Shown: in pieces, positions 44,193-56,540 of the stretch
Numbering within the stretch: the first letter of the stretch is position 1
How the letters are laid out: every line of letters begins with the position of its first letter
Assembly: GCF_036323735.1 (NCBI RefSeq)
Contig: NC_086019.1
Span: 237,069,102-237,133,101, forward strand
Source: Rattus norvegicus
Lineage: Eukaryota > Chordata > Mammalia > Rodentia > Muridae
Reading direction: 5' to 3'
DNA: 64,000 nt
Position numbers and translations under genes: made by a program
Notes under the pieces: generated by a model
Databases searched by the model: none
Seen by the model: only the letters and a program-made list of their open reading frames with translations
What the model was told of the DNA's origin: nothing

Positions 44193-44415
44193 CAGTGGTT
44201 CTCAACCTGTGGGTCTCCACCCCATAAGGGTCAAACAACCCTTTCACAAGGGTCACCTAGAACCACTGGAAAGCACGGATGTTTGCATTACTATTCATAA
44301 CAGTAGCAAAATTACAGCTAGGAAGTAGCAACAAAGGTGATTTTATGGTTGGGGGTCACCATGACATGTGCAGCTGTATCTTAAGGGTGCCAGCTTGGGA
44401 GGTTGGGAACCACTG
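44193..44415 (+). mobile_element. URR1-type hAT DNA transposon, complete
   Basis: A non-autonomous element with inverted ends cagtggttctcaacctg and aggttgggaaccactg. A perfect 8-bp target-site duplication cttcaagc lies at 44185-44192 and 44416-44423, the length made by hAT transposases. It has no coding capacity. Confidence 0.93.
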
Positions 44416-44423
44416 CTTCAAGC

Positions 44424-45626
44424 AACTTAACTTTAAAATATATAATGTCATCTACGTGGGTATCGTTAAGTCACATCTGTCTTTCCATATGTCCCTGCTC
44501 ATATCCTTAATAAATCCAACTTTGCTTTATCATGATTCAACATGAACTTCCTTTCTACCGTGTACATCAAGATTCCCAAACACGGGTGGGGTGGGGTCCC
44601 CTAAGTGGGGACCTCCGAAGGTTCCTGCTGGCACTAACATGGAGAACTAAGAGGGACAGTGAGTCATGTTCATGACTTCCACAAGCAAACGCTGGGCTCA
44701 TCAGTGGCCTCAACCCCATTCACTTGGTAGACAACACTTTCTTTTCTAGTTGTGTTCTTTGTCACAGCACGAAGTGAATGAGTGAAGAGGTTGGGAATGA
44801 TATCAAGAGTTATCATGGTGACTTCCCAGACGGGTAACTAACTGTCTGATGGTCAGGGGATTTTTTTCCACCCACTAGCCCATGATTCAGTAGGCTAAAG
44901 CTTGCCTGGTGAATAATGGTTAATGAGGGGAATCCTCCCAGGAGCTATCTCTGTTCTCTTTATATAATTTCCATTGTTCATTAGTGAGCAAACCTGAGAA
45001 GATTTCAGTTTTCTTAAGGATTGTAGCAAGTGCAGTGACAGTTTAATTTTAAATTTGAGTCATGGGACACATGCAACTTACTCTTTCTACCACGTGGTGA
45101 GGGTAGTTACTGTGTGAGTGACCTCCATCTGTCTCTTAGCTTCTCCCTCCTCTGTTCTCTCAACCTAACCATATCTCCTCACAGAGCTGAAGGTAGCAGG
45201 ACCTGGCGTTCCTGTTCCTCTCTTAAGATGTACCACCCTCCACCAGCCACCATATGGTCCTCCAGGTTCATCCAGTCAGGCTCTGGCTGCCTGTCACTAG
45301 GGATCTGTTCCTGGTGCTGCTTAGCTGCTAAGAGAAAGGAGCGCTGGTCCTTTTGACAGGGGAAGGAAGTTGTCTCTACTTCAACTCCACATCAACCTCT
45401 TTGAAATGAACTTTCTATGCAAGAAAGCAAACACCACTTATCTCTAGAAACATATCTTTATTTTTTTCATCAAGCGACCTTGTTTGTTCTGTATGGGAAC
45501 CACAGATTTTACAGTCTTGATGGTCACTACATCGTATGAAGTAATCACCTTAGTCTAGTTATCCAACAGGATTTTTGTTTCTTCTTTCCCCATGTGGACT
45601 CTTCAAACAACGGGTATTTGCTTTCC
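44424..45626. other. Unique DNA, nothing recognised
   Basis: About 1.2 kb without a recognised gene or repeat. A hairpin-capable G-rich patch (acgggtggggtggggtcccc) lies near 44583. Confidence 0.4.
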
Positions 45627-45712
45627 ATTATTATTAGTAGCAGTATTAGTATTATTAGTAGTATTATCATCATCATCATCAGTATTATTATCATTATCAT
45701 TATTTTTAGTAG
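45627..45712 (+). repeat. (ATT/ATC)n imperfect microsatellite
   Basis: Interrupted trinucleotide units att, agt and atc over about 85 bp. Confidence 0.95.
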
Positions 45713-46134
45713 TTTAATTGCCCTGTGGTCAGAGTAGGGAGGCAGGTCAGCTACGTTGAGGTACATGGAGCTCTGAGAGATTTTATCTATAGACAAGCTG
45801 CCTATTTCTGATGTGCCATAGGGAATGATTTTATTATCAAAGAATTTGTAAGAAAAACTGGCACCTTAGTGAAGGTTGCAAAATAAGCCCTTGACAAAAG
45901 TGAAATAGAAAACCAGAAGAGTGTCGATAAAGGAATGCTGAAGGTAAAACTTGGGAGCCACTGGCTTACCATGAGCCAAACTGTGAAGGTGAGGGCCAGA
46001 GAAGGAGTCGGGACACAAGATGGGAGAGGGATGTACGTGAGCTAATTCTGGTATGAGTCTGGAAGGTGCGGGTGGACAAAATCCATCACTCAGAAGTTAA
46101 ATTTTATAATTAAGGCAGACGAGGAGAATGGGTG
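45713..46134. other. Unique DNA, nothing recognised
   Basis: No gene or repeat was recognised. Confidence 0.4.
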
Positions 46135-46235
46135 TGCTGATCTTATAGTTTCATCCCTGGAGGCCAAGGCAGTAAGATTGTGAATTAAGAGGCCAGCCTA
46201 GGCTACATGGCAAGACCTCGTCCCTCACCACCACC
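46135..46235 (+). mobile_element. B1 SINE fragment, diverged
   Basis: ggaggccaaggcagtaagatt and gaggccagcctaggctacatggc are B1 blocks. Confidence 0.6.
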
Positions 46236-47063
46236 CACCCCCAACACACATAGAAAATCAAGAGATAAAGGAAAGGCAGAGGGGAGGCAGAAATCAGTAG
46301 TCTTAGATGCTTATGGAACCATACCAGGAATGTTGACGAGAATGTTATTAGCTTATTGAAAAGAAGTGAGAAAAACTGGCCCCAATCCTGCCTCCCACAG
46401 TTCTCTTCCAAGACCATTTGGTTCTCTGCCAAGTTCTGGGTCATAAAAAGAGCCCAAGGCGCTCTGCACGGAGGAGAAACTGCAGCTGCAAGGAAGGGAG
46501 AAATCAGGACAGGATCAATAAGGTAAGACTGAGATCAAAACCATGGGGAATTTGTAGTAGGTTTTGCAAAGGAAAGCCTTAGGACCTACAGAGCGCCCGC
46601 TCCCTTCTTATTTCTGAGAAATAAATTACCAGGCTGGTTTGTGATCACTGCTAACAGAAGTAAAGTGGATGGAAAAATCGTTGCTACTAACTCACATTGC
46701 TAATTGCTTCCCTTTGGGTGATCTTTAAAATTATTAATAAACTGCATGATGTAGACAGTGTTAGTCTTTGAATCCCCACTGCCACGAAATTTTACAAAGC
46801 AAGAAGGTAATCCAGCTTCCTCCTTTGTGCTCAGCAGCTGTCTGCAAGTGGCTGTGAGTAAAAGGAAGGTTACAGGAAAATTGAGAACAGAGCGTTTGTG
46901 GGTAAAAATAAGGAATCAACAATCTAAATGGATAAACATTAAAACACTCACCATTTGTGACGTTATTCACTCCAGAGACTTTCTTCTGAAGACTGCTAGT
47001 CCTTTATGCTCCTGGCAATTTTTTTTTCCTTATACTTTCCTCTGCTTTACCTCTCTGTACATC
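46236..47063. other. Unique DNA, nothing recognised
   Basis: No gene or repeat was recognised. Confidence 0.4.
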
Positions 47064-47258
47064 CGTGGTTCTCAGCCTTCCTACTGCTGCGACCCTTATC
47101 GTGTTCTGGTGACCCCTCAACCATAAAATTATTTCACTGCTACTTCAGAACTGCAATGCTGCTACTGTTACAATATCGTGATGTAAATATCTGATATGCA
47201 GGTTATCTGACATGCGACCCTGTGAAAGGGGTCTCAACCCACCGATTGAGAACCACTG
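47064..47258 (+). mobile_element. URR1-type hAT DNA transposon
   Basis: cgtggttctcagccttcc at the left, ctgatatgcaggttatctgacatgcgaccc in the middle and gattgagaaccactg at the right follow the URR1 consensus closely. No clear 8-bp duplication was seen. Confidence 0.85.
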
Positions 47259-48395
47259 CTCTAACTGCACGTATGTCGTTCAGATATTACAGAGCACAGC
47301 ATGAAATACCCTATACTGTGCTCTCGCAGGAGCCGGAGGCCGCATGTGGCTGTCTTCCCAATCTACACTTGTTTCCCACTTGCGTCTGCTTCCTCAAGTC
47401 ACTTGACTGGCTACTGTGGTCCACCACTGTGTCCAGCATCCTGGAAAACTGTTTTTCACTTTTGTCTTTCACATCTTTGATGGTTCTCTTCCTATTTCCT
47501 CCTGGATGACACACAGCTCTGTGTTTCAAACGTCTCAGCATCCTCTGATCTCTCAGAGTTAGGGGCCCCTGAGCCTTGTCACACAGGAAGAGTCCCCTTA
47601 AACAGTTAAGCATACCGTGTAGCTTGTACTATTGCCCTCTTGGCTCAAGTTTCACATTGTCTCCATTCTTCTCTGAGAGGATCTGGATCTCCCGTAAAAG
47701 CGTGAGCAGTCACTTCTGATGGCCTCTGGCACCTAAATGCTATTTCATTGGATCATTCCTAACAGTATGCTTCCCATTAACAGAAAAAAATAATTCCATG
47801 GAGAGCTTAAACTATCAGGAGAGATCGTGTTGGAAGTAGATAAAAAGGTGACAGATTAGGATGGTTAACTCCGGAGTCTGCCGAGGGTCACAAGAAAAGA
47901 GCTTTGTGGGCAGGAATATCAGGGGTATTTCTGGGAATGGGAGTATCAATTGTTAAAAAGTTATACTCCATCCAGAAATTAAATCATTGGAAGGAAATGC
48001 CACAAAGAAACAGTGCAGGGAGAAAATAGATAAGTGCCTGGGAATATTTATGCTTAAGAAATCTGATAATATGCTTTTCATTTTGTGTTTTACAACATGA
48101 GTCTGACTTTGCCAAAATCAATGCATCTTTTATGTAACAGTTGGCACTTTTGCAAACACTGAACATACAAGGTTGGGGGGACAGAATTCCCCCTTTGAGC
48201 ATCAATTTGCAGAAGGGACAGCTAGATACTGCACAATCAAATATGAACTACTCAAACAGTAGAAAGGAACCGTAATTCTGTGGGGCAATGTAAAATGACG
48301 ATCGGGTCAAAGGCTTTGGGGTCACGGTAGGATCTCTCATTCCTCCATTTTCTTACCATTTCTCTGGTGTCAATGTCTGGGTGCAAAAGGAACAT
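47259..48395. other. Unique DNA, nothing recognised
   Basis: About 1.1 kb with no recognised gene or repeat. Confidence 0.4.
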
Positions 48396-48484
48396 TTTTG
48401 TTTGTTTTACGGTGCTGTGACACAAACCCAAGACTTGGACACACTGGGTAAGCATGCTACCACTGAACTGTCTGTCCAGCCTGT
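48396..48484 (-). mobile_element. tRNA-derived SINE (B4/ID-like) fragment
   Basis: ggtgctgtgacacaaacccaag and taagcatgctaccactgaactgt are the inverted B and A box regions. Confidence 0.6.
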
Positions 48485-48699
48485 GACAGCACTTCTAAGG
48501 GAGCAATCCCTACAGGCAGGCAGACCTCAGGATGAGAGGAGACCAAAGAATGTGGGAAGTTGGGGGAACTTTCCCCTTGCTGATGCTGCCTCCTGGAAAT
48601 ACTGCTTTTGCCACTGGTAGGTTATACCCCTGAGAATTTTTTTCCTTTAGGGGAAACACATGACTTAGTGCAATAGGAAAAAAAAAACCCACGGGTTTT

Positions 48700-48810
48700 A
48701 GTGGCAGCTTCAAATCCATTTATCTAGCTATCATTTATCAGCTATGTGAATCTGGATTTTATCCAACATTCCTGAGGCTTATTTTTGCCCCCTCTTGTGT
48801 GAAATGTGAC
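48700..48810 (-). mobile_element. MIR SINE, diverged
   Basis: tcatttatcagctatgtgaatctgg followed by ttcctgaggcttatttttgccc is inverted MIR order. Confidence 0.45.
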
Positions 48811-48929
48811 ACAAAACAAAACTATCAAATAAACAAACATCACCAAAACCCTACTCAAGAGAAGGTCTGTGACTGGTTCTACAAGTTGGAAGTGACTTTC
48901 GGAGGCTATAGGTCAGATTCCATTTCTGT

Positions 48930-49100
48930 CTACTGAACATTAGATAATCTTCCAGTTATTCTGTTTTTGCAACCTTGGTGACACAAATGTTACTGTCTCG
49001 ATTTGGGATGCCAAGAAAGTGAGATTCAGGAAGGTTGTACCTATCATAATGAATTGTAAAGTTGATAAATTTCAGGTCAGGGATTAAAATCCTAAGTGTC
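48930..49100 (+). mobile_element. MIR SINE, diverged
   Basis: tgttactgtctcgatttgggatgccaagaaagtgagattcaggaagg matches the MIR 3' half. Confidence 0.5.
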
Positions 49101-49690
49101 ATTAAGAAACAACAACAAAAGACAAAGAAGTAAAAAAGCTTCTAACCATTGTCATTAATGTCTTAAAGCCTCTCTGGGAAGAAGAATTTTTGATTCAAAA
49201 TTCCCGTCACTTTCAAAGGTAAAATATTAGTGAGAAAACACTATAGTCTAAACATTCACCTCTTTGGCCAGGGCTGAGCCCACTGTTACTCTAGTGAGAG
49301 GTTCCCACCAGCTACTGCCTGTTCTCTATTTCTTTTATGATTGCTGTTGCTATGAACGAGAGGGATCCACCCACAAACTTGGCTAGGTGTTTTACAATTT
49401 ATATCCAATTCCCTTCCATGTTGAACACCTCATAAATCAAATGATTTTTTAAAAATAAAATTCCTTAGAGTTCCTCTGAGAATGCAGTAAAAAAAAAATC
49501 ATCAGAAGAATGTTTTGCTCGTTAATCCCACAGAGTCCTAATAGGGACTCAACATTCTGGGGAGGACTTTAATCGAACTTTCATTGCTATGTATGGCTAT
49601 TCTGCTTGTCTTAACCACCGTTAGCTTGCTGGCTTGTGAATGACAGATACTTAAGAAATAATACTTAGTCATGTTTTCCTTAGCTCACTT
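49101..49690. other. Unique DNA, nothing recognised
   Basis: No gene or repeat was recognised. Confidence 0.4.
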
Positions 49691-49888
49691 CTTTGTGTGC
49701 ATGTGTTCGTGTGCACCTGTGTGTGTGCCTGTGCATGCGTGTGGGTGTGTTCGCATGTAAGTCACAGGACAACTCTGTAGAGTCTTTTCTCTCCTTCCAC
49801 CTTTATTGTGGGTTCTGAGGATTGAACTGGGCTCCTTGGATTTGCATAGTAAGTGGTTTAACTAGCTGAGCTTTCTTGACAGCTCCCT
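49691..49888 (-). mobile_element. B3 SINE, diverged
   Basis: A GT-rich inverted tail, then ctccttccacctttattgtgggttc and aactagctgagctttcttgac. Confidence 0.65.
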
Positions 49889-49911
49889 ACCCCTTCCCCC
49901 ATTTAAAGAAA

Positions 49912-50055
49912 GTTTGGGGGTTTTGAGACAAGGTCTCATACTGTAACCCAGGCTAGCTGGGAACCCTTCAGGCTAGCCTTGAACTCACAACAATCCTCCA
50001 CCTGCAGGCTCTCAAATGCTGGTATTACAGGCTTGAGCTACCGCACATGGTTCTT
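49912..50055 (-). mobile_element. B1 SINE
   Basis: ttttgagacaaggtctcatactgtaaccc and tagccttgaactcacaac are the inverted B1 body. Confidence 0.9.
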
Positions 50056-50231
50056 CTCCCCCTACCCTCACCCCAACCCCCATATCTCACAGCCAAACAG
50101 GAGCTTCCTCAACCCTGAATGTGTTACTTTGGGTTTTCCCTCCCTGGGTGGTATCTTCTGTTATCCTCTGTGCATCTATTGTATACGACCCGTCCAGATT
50201 CACACCAATCATGTTCAAAAATATTTTGTAG

Positions 50232-50362
50232 ACAGATGGGGTGGAGCCCTGGAGAGGCAGAGGCAGGCAGATCTCTGTGTGTCCTTCCCAGGTCTGTATA
50301 TAAAGCAAGTTCCAGGCCAGTCACGACTCTCCACAGTGAAAGCCTGCCTGCCTTAAAACAAA
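50232..50362 (+). mobile_element. B1 SINE, diverged
   Basis: gtggagccctggagaggcagaggcaggcagatctctgtg and caagttccaggccagtc are B1 blocks, followed by aaaacaaaagc. Confidence 0.8.
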
Positions 50363-50599
50363 AGCAAGTCCACGCTTCATCAGATCTCTACGTAACTTCT
50401 TATGTACTTGGTGAACTGAAATGCCAATGTGTGACAACAACAACAACAACAAAATACATAATCCCTGAATGGAGCTATAGATTATTTTTATTGAAGAAGG
50501 CACATTTTTTTCCTTCTCTGACCTAAGAGTATGTTTTGTGAATACAAACGTAGCTATCGTTATCTAGAAGACATTTAATATAATAAACTGGGTGCTTTA

Positions 50600-51000
50600 A
50601 TTTTTTTGTATTCTTTTCTTATATATTACATCCCAACCACAGTTTCCCTTCCATCCCTTCCTCTCAGTCTTTCTCCCATCCGCACCTATCCTTTCCTCCG
50701 GACCCATTCCCTCTCCTCATCCCCTCAGAGAACGACAGGCTTCCCACAGACATCAATCGAACATCATATAAAAAGCCATAATAAGACTAGGCACATACCA
50801 TTACATCGAGGCTGGGCAAAGGCAACCCAATAGGAAGAAAGGGGTCCCACAAGTATGCAAAAGAGTCAGGGACAGTCCCTGCACCCACTGTTACGATTTC
50901 CACAGGAATGTGGTCAAGCGACTCAGCCATAACAGGCATGCAGAGGACCTGGGTCAGAGCCCTGCAGGTTCCCTGATCTCTGCAAGTTAAACTGGGTGTT
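50600..51000 (-). mobile_element. Older L1 (Lx-like), 3' UTR
   Basis: The plus strand carries the inverted 3' UTR: C/T-rich cctctcagtctttctcccatcc, aataggaagaaaggggtccc, ggcatgcagaggacctgggtcag, ccctgatctctgc. It is diverged. Confidence 0.65.
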
Positions 51001-52259
51001 CTTAACTGCAAGGAATAAAAAGAGCTGAAGAGAGTGTCGTGCCTCCGATGTGACATCAAGCTTGTGATCTGGACATTTGGCTATTATCTCTTTCATTATA
51101 TCAAGTGGAAGGCGCCTCCTTGGTCCTTGGTATCAGACCCAAGAGAGCAGACTCAGACACAGAAGTATTAAAGCTATTAGAGTTCTGATACGACAGCGGG
51201 GAATCTCTTTGGTGTGATCTTTGAGAAGAGGGGTACTTAACAGTCCTTTCCATTCAGTAGTTTCGAATCAAACCTAGTTCTCACAGTCACTAGGTCAGGA
51301 AGACTCAGCCTGCTATCAGCCCCATTTAAAGTGCGGAGGCAGGGATCCAGCGGATGGCCGCTGCCGCATATTAAGTCTGCCCCAGAATGTCTGTGCATCT
51401 TCAGACCTCTGAAGAGTACTTCTGTTAACGTGTGATGCATAATCACTAGACCGTGGAGCAATCCAAAGTGTGGATTGATGCTTGGTTCACTTAGCTCCAT
51501 GGCTAGGAACTCTCATTAGCTATGCATGAAAAACCCCTATGCCTTCAACTTTCAAACGTGTCATTGTCAGTTAATATTCAGTGCACGGCGCTGTTATTAG
51601 TCTTACGGATGAGGAGACCAGCGTTCAACAGTCTTTGTAACTTAATGTTTTTACTTTAGCCCAATTTCTGGTAGCCAAAACAGAGACCACTAGGAATCCT
51701 ATGCAAAAAACAATAAAAACAGGAAGTGATGGGGGATGGGTAGCTGGAGACGCCACCAGCCTTACACAATTACATCGCTGAAGCCTGGCAGCGAAATGCC
51801 AGCACTGAGCTCTGGATTTTGGCCTTTGGCTGTGCCAGCTGGCTTGGGAACGTGTCATTGTGAAACGTGGAGCTTTTAACTGCCTGCTCTTCAACGTGAG
51901 CGTTTCTGTTGCCCTCCAATGTGGACATCGAAAACACACGAGAAACCCCATGAGAGCTGCACTGGGAGCGACTGTAGTCCTTGTACAAGGGAGAGCCTTG
52001 CTGTGCCATATGGATGGATTTAAATTAACTTTCTAAGATAGGTGACACGAAATAATATCTTAATTGGAAAATATTTTGTAGTTGCTTTGTCTTCTGAATG
52101 CCACTGTGGACTTAGAGTTTTATTATTGTTTTGGCTAGGTCATTTTAGTTAGCAATTCTTTTGAGTCAAATTGCCACAAATGACAAGTTGGTCTGCTTAA
52201 TTTTTAAGTGCCTGATGTTGTAGTTTTCGCTGGTCCAGACTTTGTATCCTGCCTCGTGC
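51001..52259. other. Unique DNA, possible MIR traces
   Basis: No gene was recognised. Short MIR-like text (ttacggatgaggagaccag) lies near 51603. Confidence 0.35.
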
Positions 52260-52690
52260 TTTTCCTTCAGCATTATCTTTTTAACACACAACTTTGTTAT
52301 TCGTCCGAGTAGCAGAAGCTTTTTACTTCACATAGCTCGTTAGAACTCCCCTAAATAAACGTACCTCTACTTATCTGTGACGGCTCGAATGGACGTGCGT
52401 GCTGCTCCCTGCTTAGAGTGTATGACCAGCTCCGAGCATTCTCTAGCTGCCTTCTGGTGAACGCATCTGTGCCTTGGTATTGAGTCCCTACTTTCCAGGC
52501 AAACTTGTGAGACAAAGATGTCATTTGTTGAGCTTTAGTGGGAAATGCCACATTGTTTCTGATAGAGGTTGTAGCAATCCACACTTCCACCAGTGATGCA
52601 TGAAAATTCCAGATCTACACCAAACTTGTCAATGCTTCTGGAATTTTCTCTCTCTCCCATCTTAGACATTCTGATACCTTGCCTGGAAAC
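52260..52690 (-). mobile_element. Ancient L1 ORF2 fragment
   Basis: gtagcaatccacacttccaccagtgatgcatg, ccaaacttgtcaatgcttc and the following text match the inverted ORF2 3' region of old mammalian L1s. Confidence 0.6.
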
Positions 52691-52945
52691 ATGTTCTGCC
52701 AGTCTGATGAAATGTCATTTATTTGAGTTTTTTTTTTCTCCCCACTCCAGACTTGCATTAAACATATTTTAGGGGAAAAAAAGGTCATCCCTATAATTAG
52801 CAGGCACTCCTCCCCTACGTCCTAGTTGCAAAGCAACGTTAATATGGGAAGGAAACGTTAGTAAAACAAGCAAATTCTCACATTGCACTTGTGTTTCAGT
52901 GGGAAAAACAGTGGATCAGAAGTACTTTTGAAACATTCTGCTGCT
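52691..52945. other. Short unique stretch
   Basis: Nothing recognised. Confidence 0.4.
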
Positions 52946-53045
52946 GGCTGGGGTATCATAGGCTTTTAATCACAGCACTTGGGAGGTGGAGTCAGACAGG
53001 TGAAAGCCAACCTGGGCTACATAGTAAGATTCTGTCATAATCCTT
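52946..53045 (+). mobile_element. B1 SINE
   Basis: ggctggggtatcataggc, cacttgggaggtggagtcag and ctgggctacatagtaagattctgtc. Confidence 0.82.
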
Positions 53046-53463
53046 AGCTCAAATGCTCTACCGCAGTAGCTTTTGTTTATGTTTGTTTTTAAAGGGTTAA
53101 TTTCACAGGGTTGGGGGGTTGAGCACCAAGAACAATGAAGTTTTAGACTTTTGAAGGTAGTTACATTAAGAAAATTTACTTAGGCTTTTGTTAAGCTATT
53201 ACTAATTAATTATAATCTACCCCACTAATTTTCTCAGTTATAACACTGTTGAAGTAGTAGACAATTTATGTAATAAATGATGTGCTTTGTTTAATTTATC
53301 ACATTTCATAAACCACATCACACAGAAGTTCTGTATGTGACACCTAAGCACCTCAGGCTGACTGAGATTGTGTACAGCTAGCCAACCCTCTGCCTCACAC
53401 CCCACCAAGGACAATTCTTACCTCTGGATGGGGGTCAGAGGCCTGAGAATAGCGAGCTTGGGC
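53046..53463. other. Unique DNA, nothing recognised
   Basis: AT-rich. No gene or repeat was recognised. Confidence 0.4.
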
Positions 53464-53695
53464 CCTGGGTTGGAGGGATGTTCCGTGTTCTGGGATGAAC
53501 TTGCAAGGACCTGGGTTGGGTTCCCTGCACCCACATGACAACTCACAACGGACTCTAACTTCAGTCCCAGGCAATCTGATGCCCTTTCCTGGCTACTGCA
53601 GGCATACATGGATGGACATAAGTCACAGGCACTTTGCCCACGCAGTGCACACAAAACCCTCATACACATAAAATGATAAATAAATCTTCCTTAAA
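53464..53695 (+). mobile_element. B2/B3 SINE
   Basis: gggttggagggatgttcc head, caatctgatgccctttcctgg body and ataaaatgataaataaatctt tail. Confidence 0.85.
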
Positions 53696-53823
53696 GGTTC
53701 AGGCAAAGCAAACTTTTGAAACTTGTTTTCAGTTAACCAGCAAGCACTCTACTCTAAACAGTAGGTGACCTCCTTTCTGTGAAACAAACACACACACATT
53801 TACATAAGAATTACAAACAGATC

Positions 53824-53971
53824 ACTTTTATTTTGAGATAATGTTTTGTTCTGTGACCCAGATTGGCCTGGAACTCACTGTGTAACCCAGGCCAGCCTTG
53901 AACTTGTGGCAGTCCTCTTGCCTCAGCCTCCTGAGGACTAAGGTTACAGGTGTGAACTAACCTGCTTGGCT
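53824..53971 (-). mobile_element. B1 SINE
   Basis: tttgagataatgttttgttctgtgaccc and aggccagccttgaacttgtggc are the inverted B1 body. The TG block starts right after it. Confidence 0.88.
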
Positions 53972-53982
53972 TGAAAACATAG

Positions 53983-53983
<1 letters not shown>

Positions 53984-54020
<37 letters not shown>

Positions 54021-54438
54021 TGTATGTATGTATGTATGTTTGTGTGTGTATGTGTATGTGTTGTATGTGTGTATGTGTGTGAATGTGTGTATATGTATAT
54101 GTATGTGTGTATGTGTGTGTATGTATGCATGTGTATGTATGCGTGTGTATGTATGTGTGTGTTTGTATGTGTATGTATATGTATGTGTGTAATGTGTGTG
54201 TGTGTTTGTATGTGTGTGTGTATGTGTATGTCTGTGTATGTTTATGTGTATATGTGTGTATGTGTGTGTGGTGTGTGTATGTGTGTGTGTTGTATGTGTG
54301 TGTTTGTATGTGTATGTGTTTACGTGTGTGCACGTGTGTGTATGTATGCGTGTGTATGTATGTGTGTGCTTTTATGTGTATGTATATGTATGTGTGTAAT
54401 GTGTGTGTATGTGTATGTATGTGTGTGTGCATGTGTTT
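53984..54438 (+). repeat. 455-bp TG / TATG compound microsatellite
   Basis: Alternating purine-pyrimidine units tg, tatg and tgta with rare interruptions. The first 36 bases are pure TG. This composition favours left-handed DNA. Open frames through it (Cys/Val/Tyr/Met or His/Thr/Tyr runs) are artefacts. Confidence 0.98.
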
Positions 54439-54724
54439 ATAATTAAATGGAGTTGGCACATTTCCATGACTGTAATCTTGCTATTGTATCTATTGCTTTG
54501 AGCTTCCCTCTTTGGGTCTTAAATGTTAAAGTCTAGAACCTTCTTTCCTCATTTCTAAAAACACATGCTTCACTCTTTCAGAAGCTCCCCTTGTTAGTCC
54601 TTGATGGTTTTAAGGTTGCCTTTAAACGCAGTCCACAGGTGCATAGGGTCTACTCTAGGAGCTTCTTGGAGTATCCCGTGTGCCAAGAATGGAGTTGGGG
54701 GTACTGGCTCTGAATATAAACCTG

Positions 54725-54726
<2 letters not shown>
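54439..54726. other. Short unique stretch
   Basis: Nothing recognised between the two TG repeats. Confidence 0.4.

Positions 54727-54767
<41 letters not shown>
54727..54767 (+). repeat. (TG)n microsatellite
   Basis: About 20 uninterrupted TG units. Confidence 0.98.
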
Positions 54768-54770
<3 letters not shown>

Positions 54771-56068
54771 ACAAACTTCCTTTCAGTGTTTTGTGTATCT
54801 GAGCAACTCCTCCAGCTCAAGCGAGCCTGCTCCTTTACAGGGGTCGTAATTTAAAGAGACGGTGTGCTTTCCTTTGAGGCTGAACCCACGAATCCAGAGC
54901 ACCGCAGTCTGGAAAAGCCTCGTGCTTCCCTTAAAAATAAACAGCGAACCAGGTGACGAAAGCCAGGGCTTTGCCAGCAACATTACCCTGGCTATGCTCC
55001 GGATTTGTGCACACTGCGGAAACCATCTGAAGTTTTGGGATCTAGGTACTGTTTCCAGGCTCATACTAGCCTTCGAGTTTTCATCCTCACTTAAGCAATC
55101 TATTTTGATTGAATCGCTGCCAGCTGCAGTCCCCCTCAGACCTGGCAGAATATCCCCGTGGTAAATTAGGCAAGAACCAGAAATAATTTATCATGCATGC
55201 ATATAATATTTTGTCTTCACGAATGAGCAGAGCGATACATTTTGAGGTCACCATTCCTTATTCTTGCAAACTGTTTTCCTTTGTGGGTCTTTGGTATAAA
55301 CATTTTAGACAGCAAGCCACACCGGCTCTAAAGGGAGCTGAAGGAAAACAGGTTGGATTTCTGGTAAGCTGACTGATTCAAAAGCCTGGCTATGGTCTGG
55401 CACCTTTTTCCCTTGAATATTCCTGAGCTTTGTATACACGGAGCTTTCTCCTACCTGTCCTCTGCTGCCTTCCACACAACGTAGTGGCTGTGACTCAGCC
55501 TTGAGCACATGCCTACAACCTGCCTCTTTCGCCCTCCTACGTTTTCCAAACTATAAGGAAACAAATAAGACTCCATCCCGTCCCATCATGCAACAGAGCA
55601 AGCAGATGAGCCGAGTCTTCCCAGAGAAAGGCTCACGGTAGTCAGTCACTCAATCCCACACACAAGACAAGAATGGCCAAAACAAACCCCTCCCTGACGG
55701 ATATCCAGTAATTTTCCTCACATTTCCTTTCTTCTCTGCTGTTGTTTAGCATGTTAAAGAAACACCAGGAGAATGGGAGCATGATATCCACAATAACTGT
55801 CCTGTGAGCTGAAACCCCAGAGTCCTGCTCCCCGGCCCAGCAGACTCCAGCTCACCACGTCATATGCCTTACCAGTAAAGTAAGGTGTTTGGGGCCATCC
55901 CTGCAGTCTCAGGAGGACTTCCTAGATGCCCGAGGTACTTCATTGACTATCTGGTGTTAGCTTTAAGATCCTGGGGCTAATGTAAAACATAACCATCCAC
56001 CCAGAAGCCTACTCTAAACTTTGGTTTTGTTCGAGCCCACAGCTTTTCTCTCTTTGGGAACTGACATT

Positions 56069-56072
<4 letters not shown>
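54768..56072. other. Unique, SINE-free DNA
   Basis: About 1.3 kb without any recognised repeat. 54840-55190 keeps more CpGs than its surroundings, and 55165-55210 is an AT-rich run containing aataatttatcatgcatgcat. This might be constrained non-coding sequence, but nothing here proves function. Confidence 0.35.

Positions 56073-56117
<45 letters not shown>
56073..56117 (+). repeat. (CT)n microsatellite
   Basis: About 22 CT units. Confidence 0.98.
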
Positions 56118-56119
<2 letters not shown>

Positions 56120-56525
56120 ACATGTTCATCAGTTTCACGAGTAATACCTCAAGATGCAGAGTGCTTCCTTCCACCTTCGCTCCTGCTTGAGACACTTTGG
56201 TGTCTTTGGATCTGAGAACTGACCTCTTTAGAAAGTTCTGAAAGGTTCTCAGCCATCATACATATCTTCAATATTGCTTCCTCAAATACACAGCACACTG
56301 TCTCCATCTACCCTCCAAATTTCCTACCCTCTCTCTCTCACGTGTCCACGTCTTCATGTCTGTGGATTGTATCTGAAGGAAGGCTTTCACACACTTCCCA
56401 GGCCATGGACTTGATCCACCCGTGTCAAATCTGATGCTTAGCTGCTATACTCGGTGTTCGTCTTAATACTTGTTTTAAAAGTTTCATATTTCATACTTTT
56501 CATTTCTTTGCTCGATAAACAGATT
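56118..56525. other. Unique DNA, nothing recognised
   Basis: No gene or repeat was recognised. Confidence 0.4.
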
Positions 56526-56540
56526 AAAAACTAGTTGTGT

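Noticed and set aside
53944..54459. Overlapping frames of Cys/Val/Tyr or His/Thr, up to 171 codons
   Set aside because: They are produced by the TG/TATG repeat in all frames.
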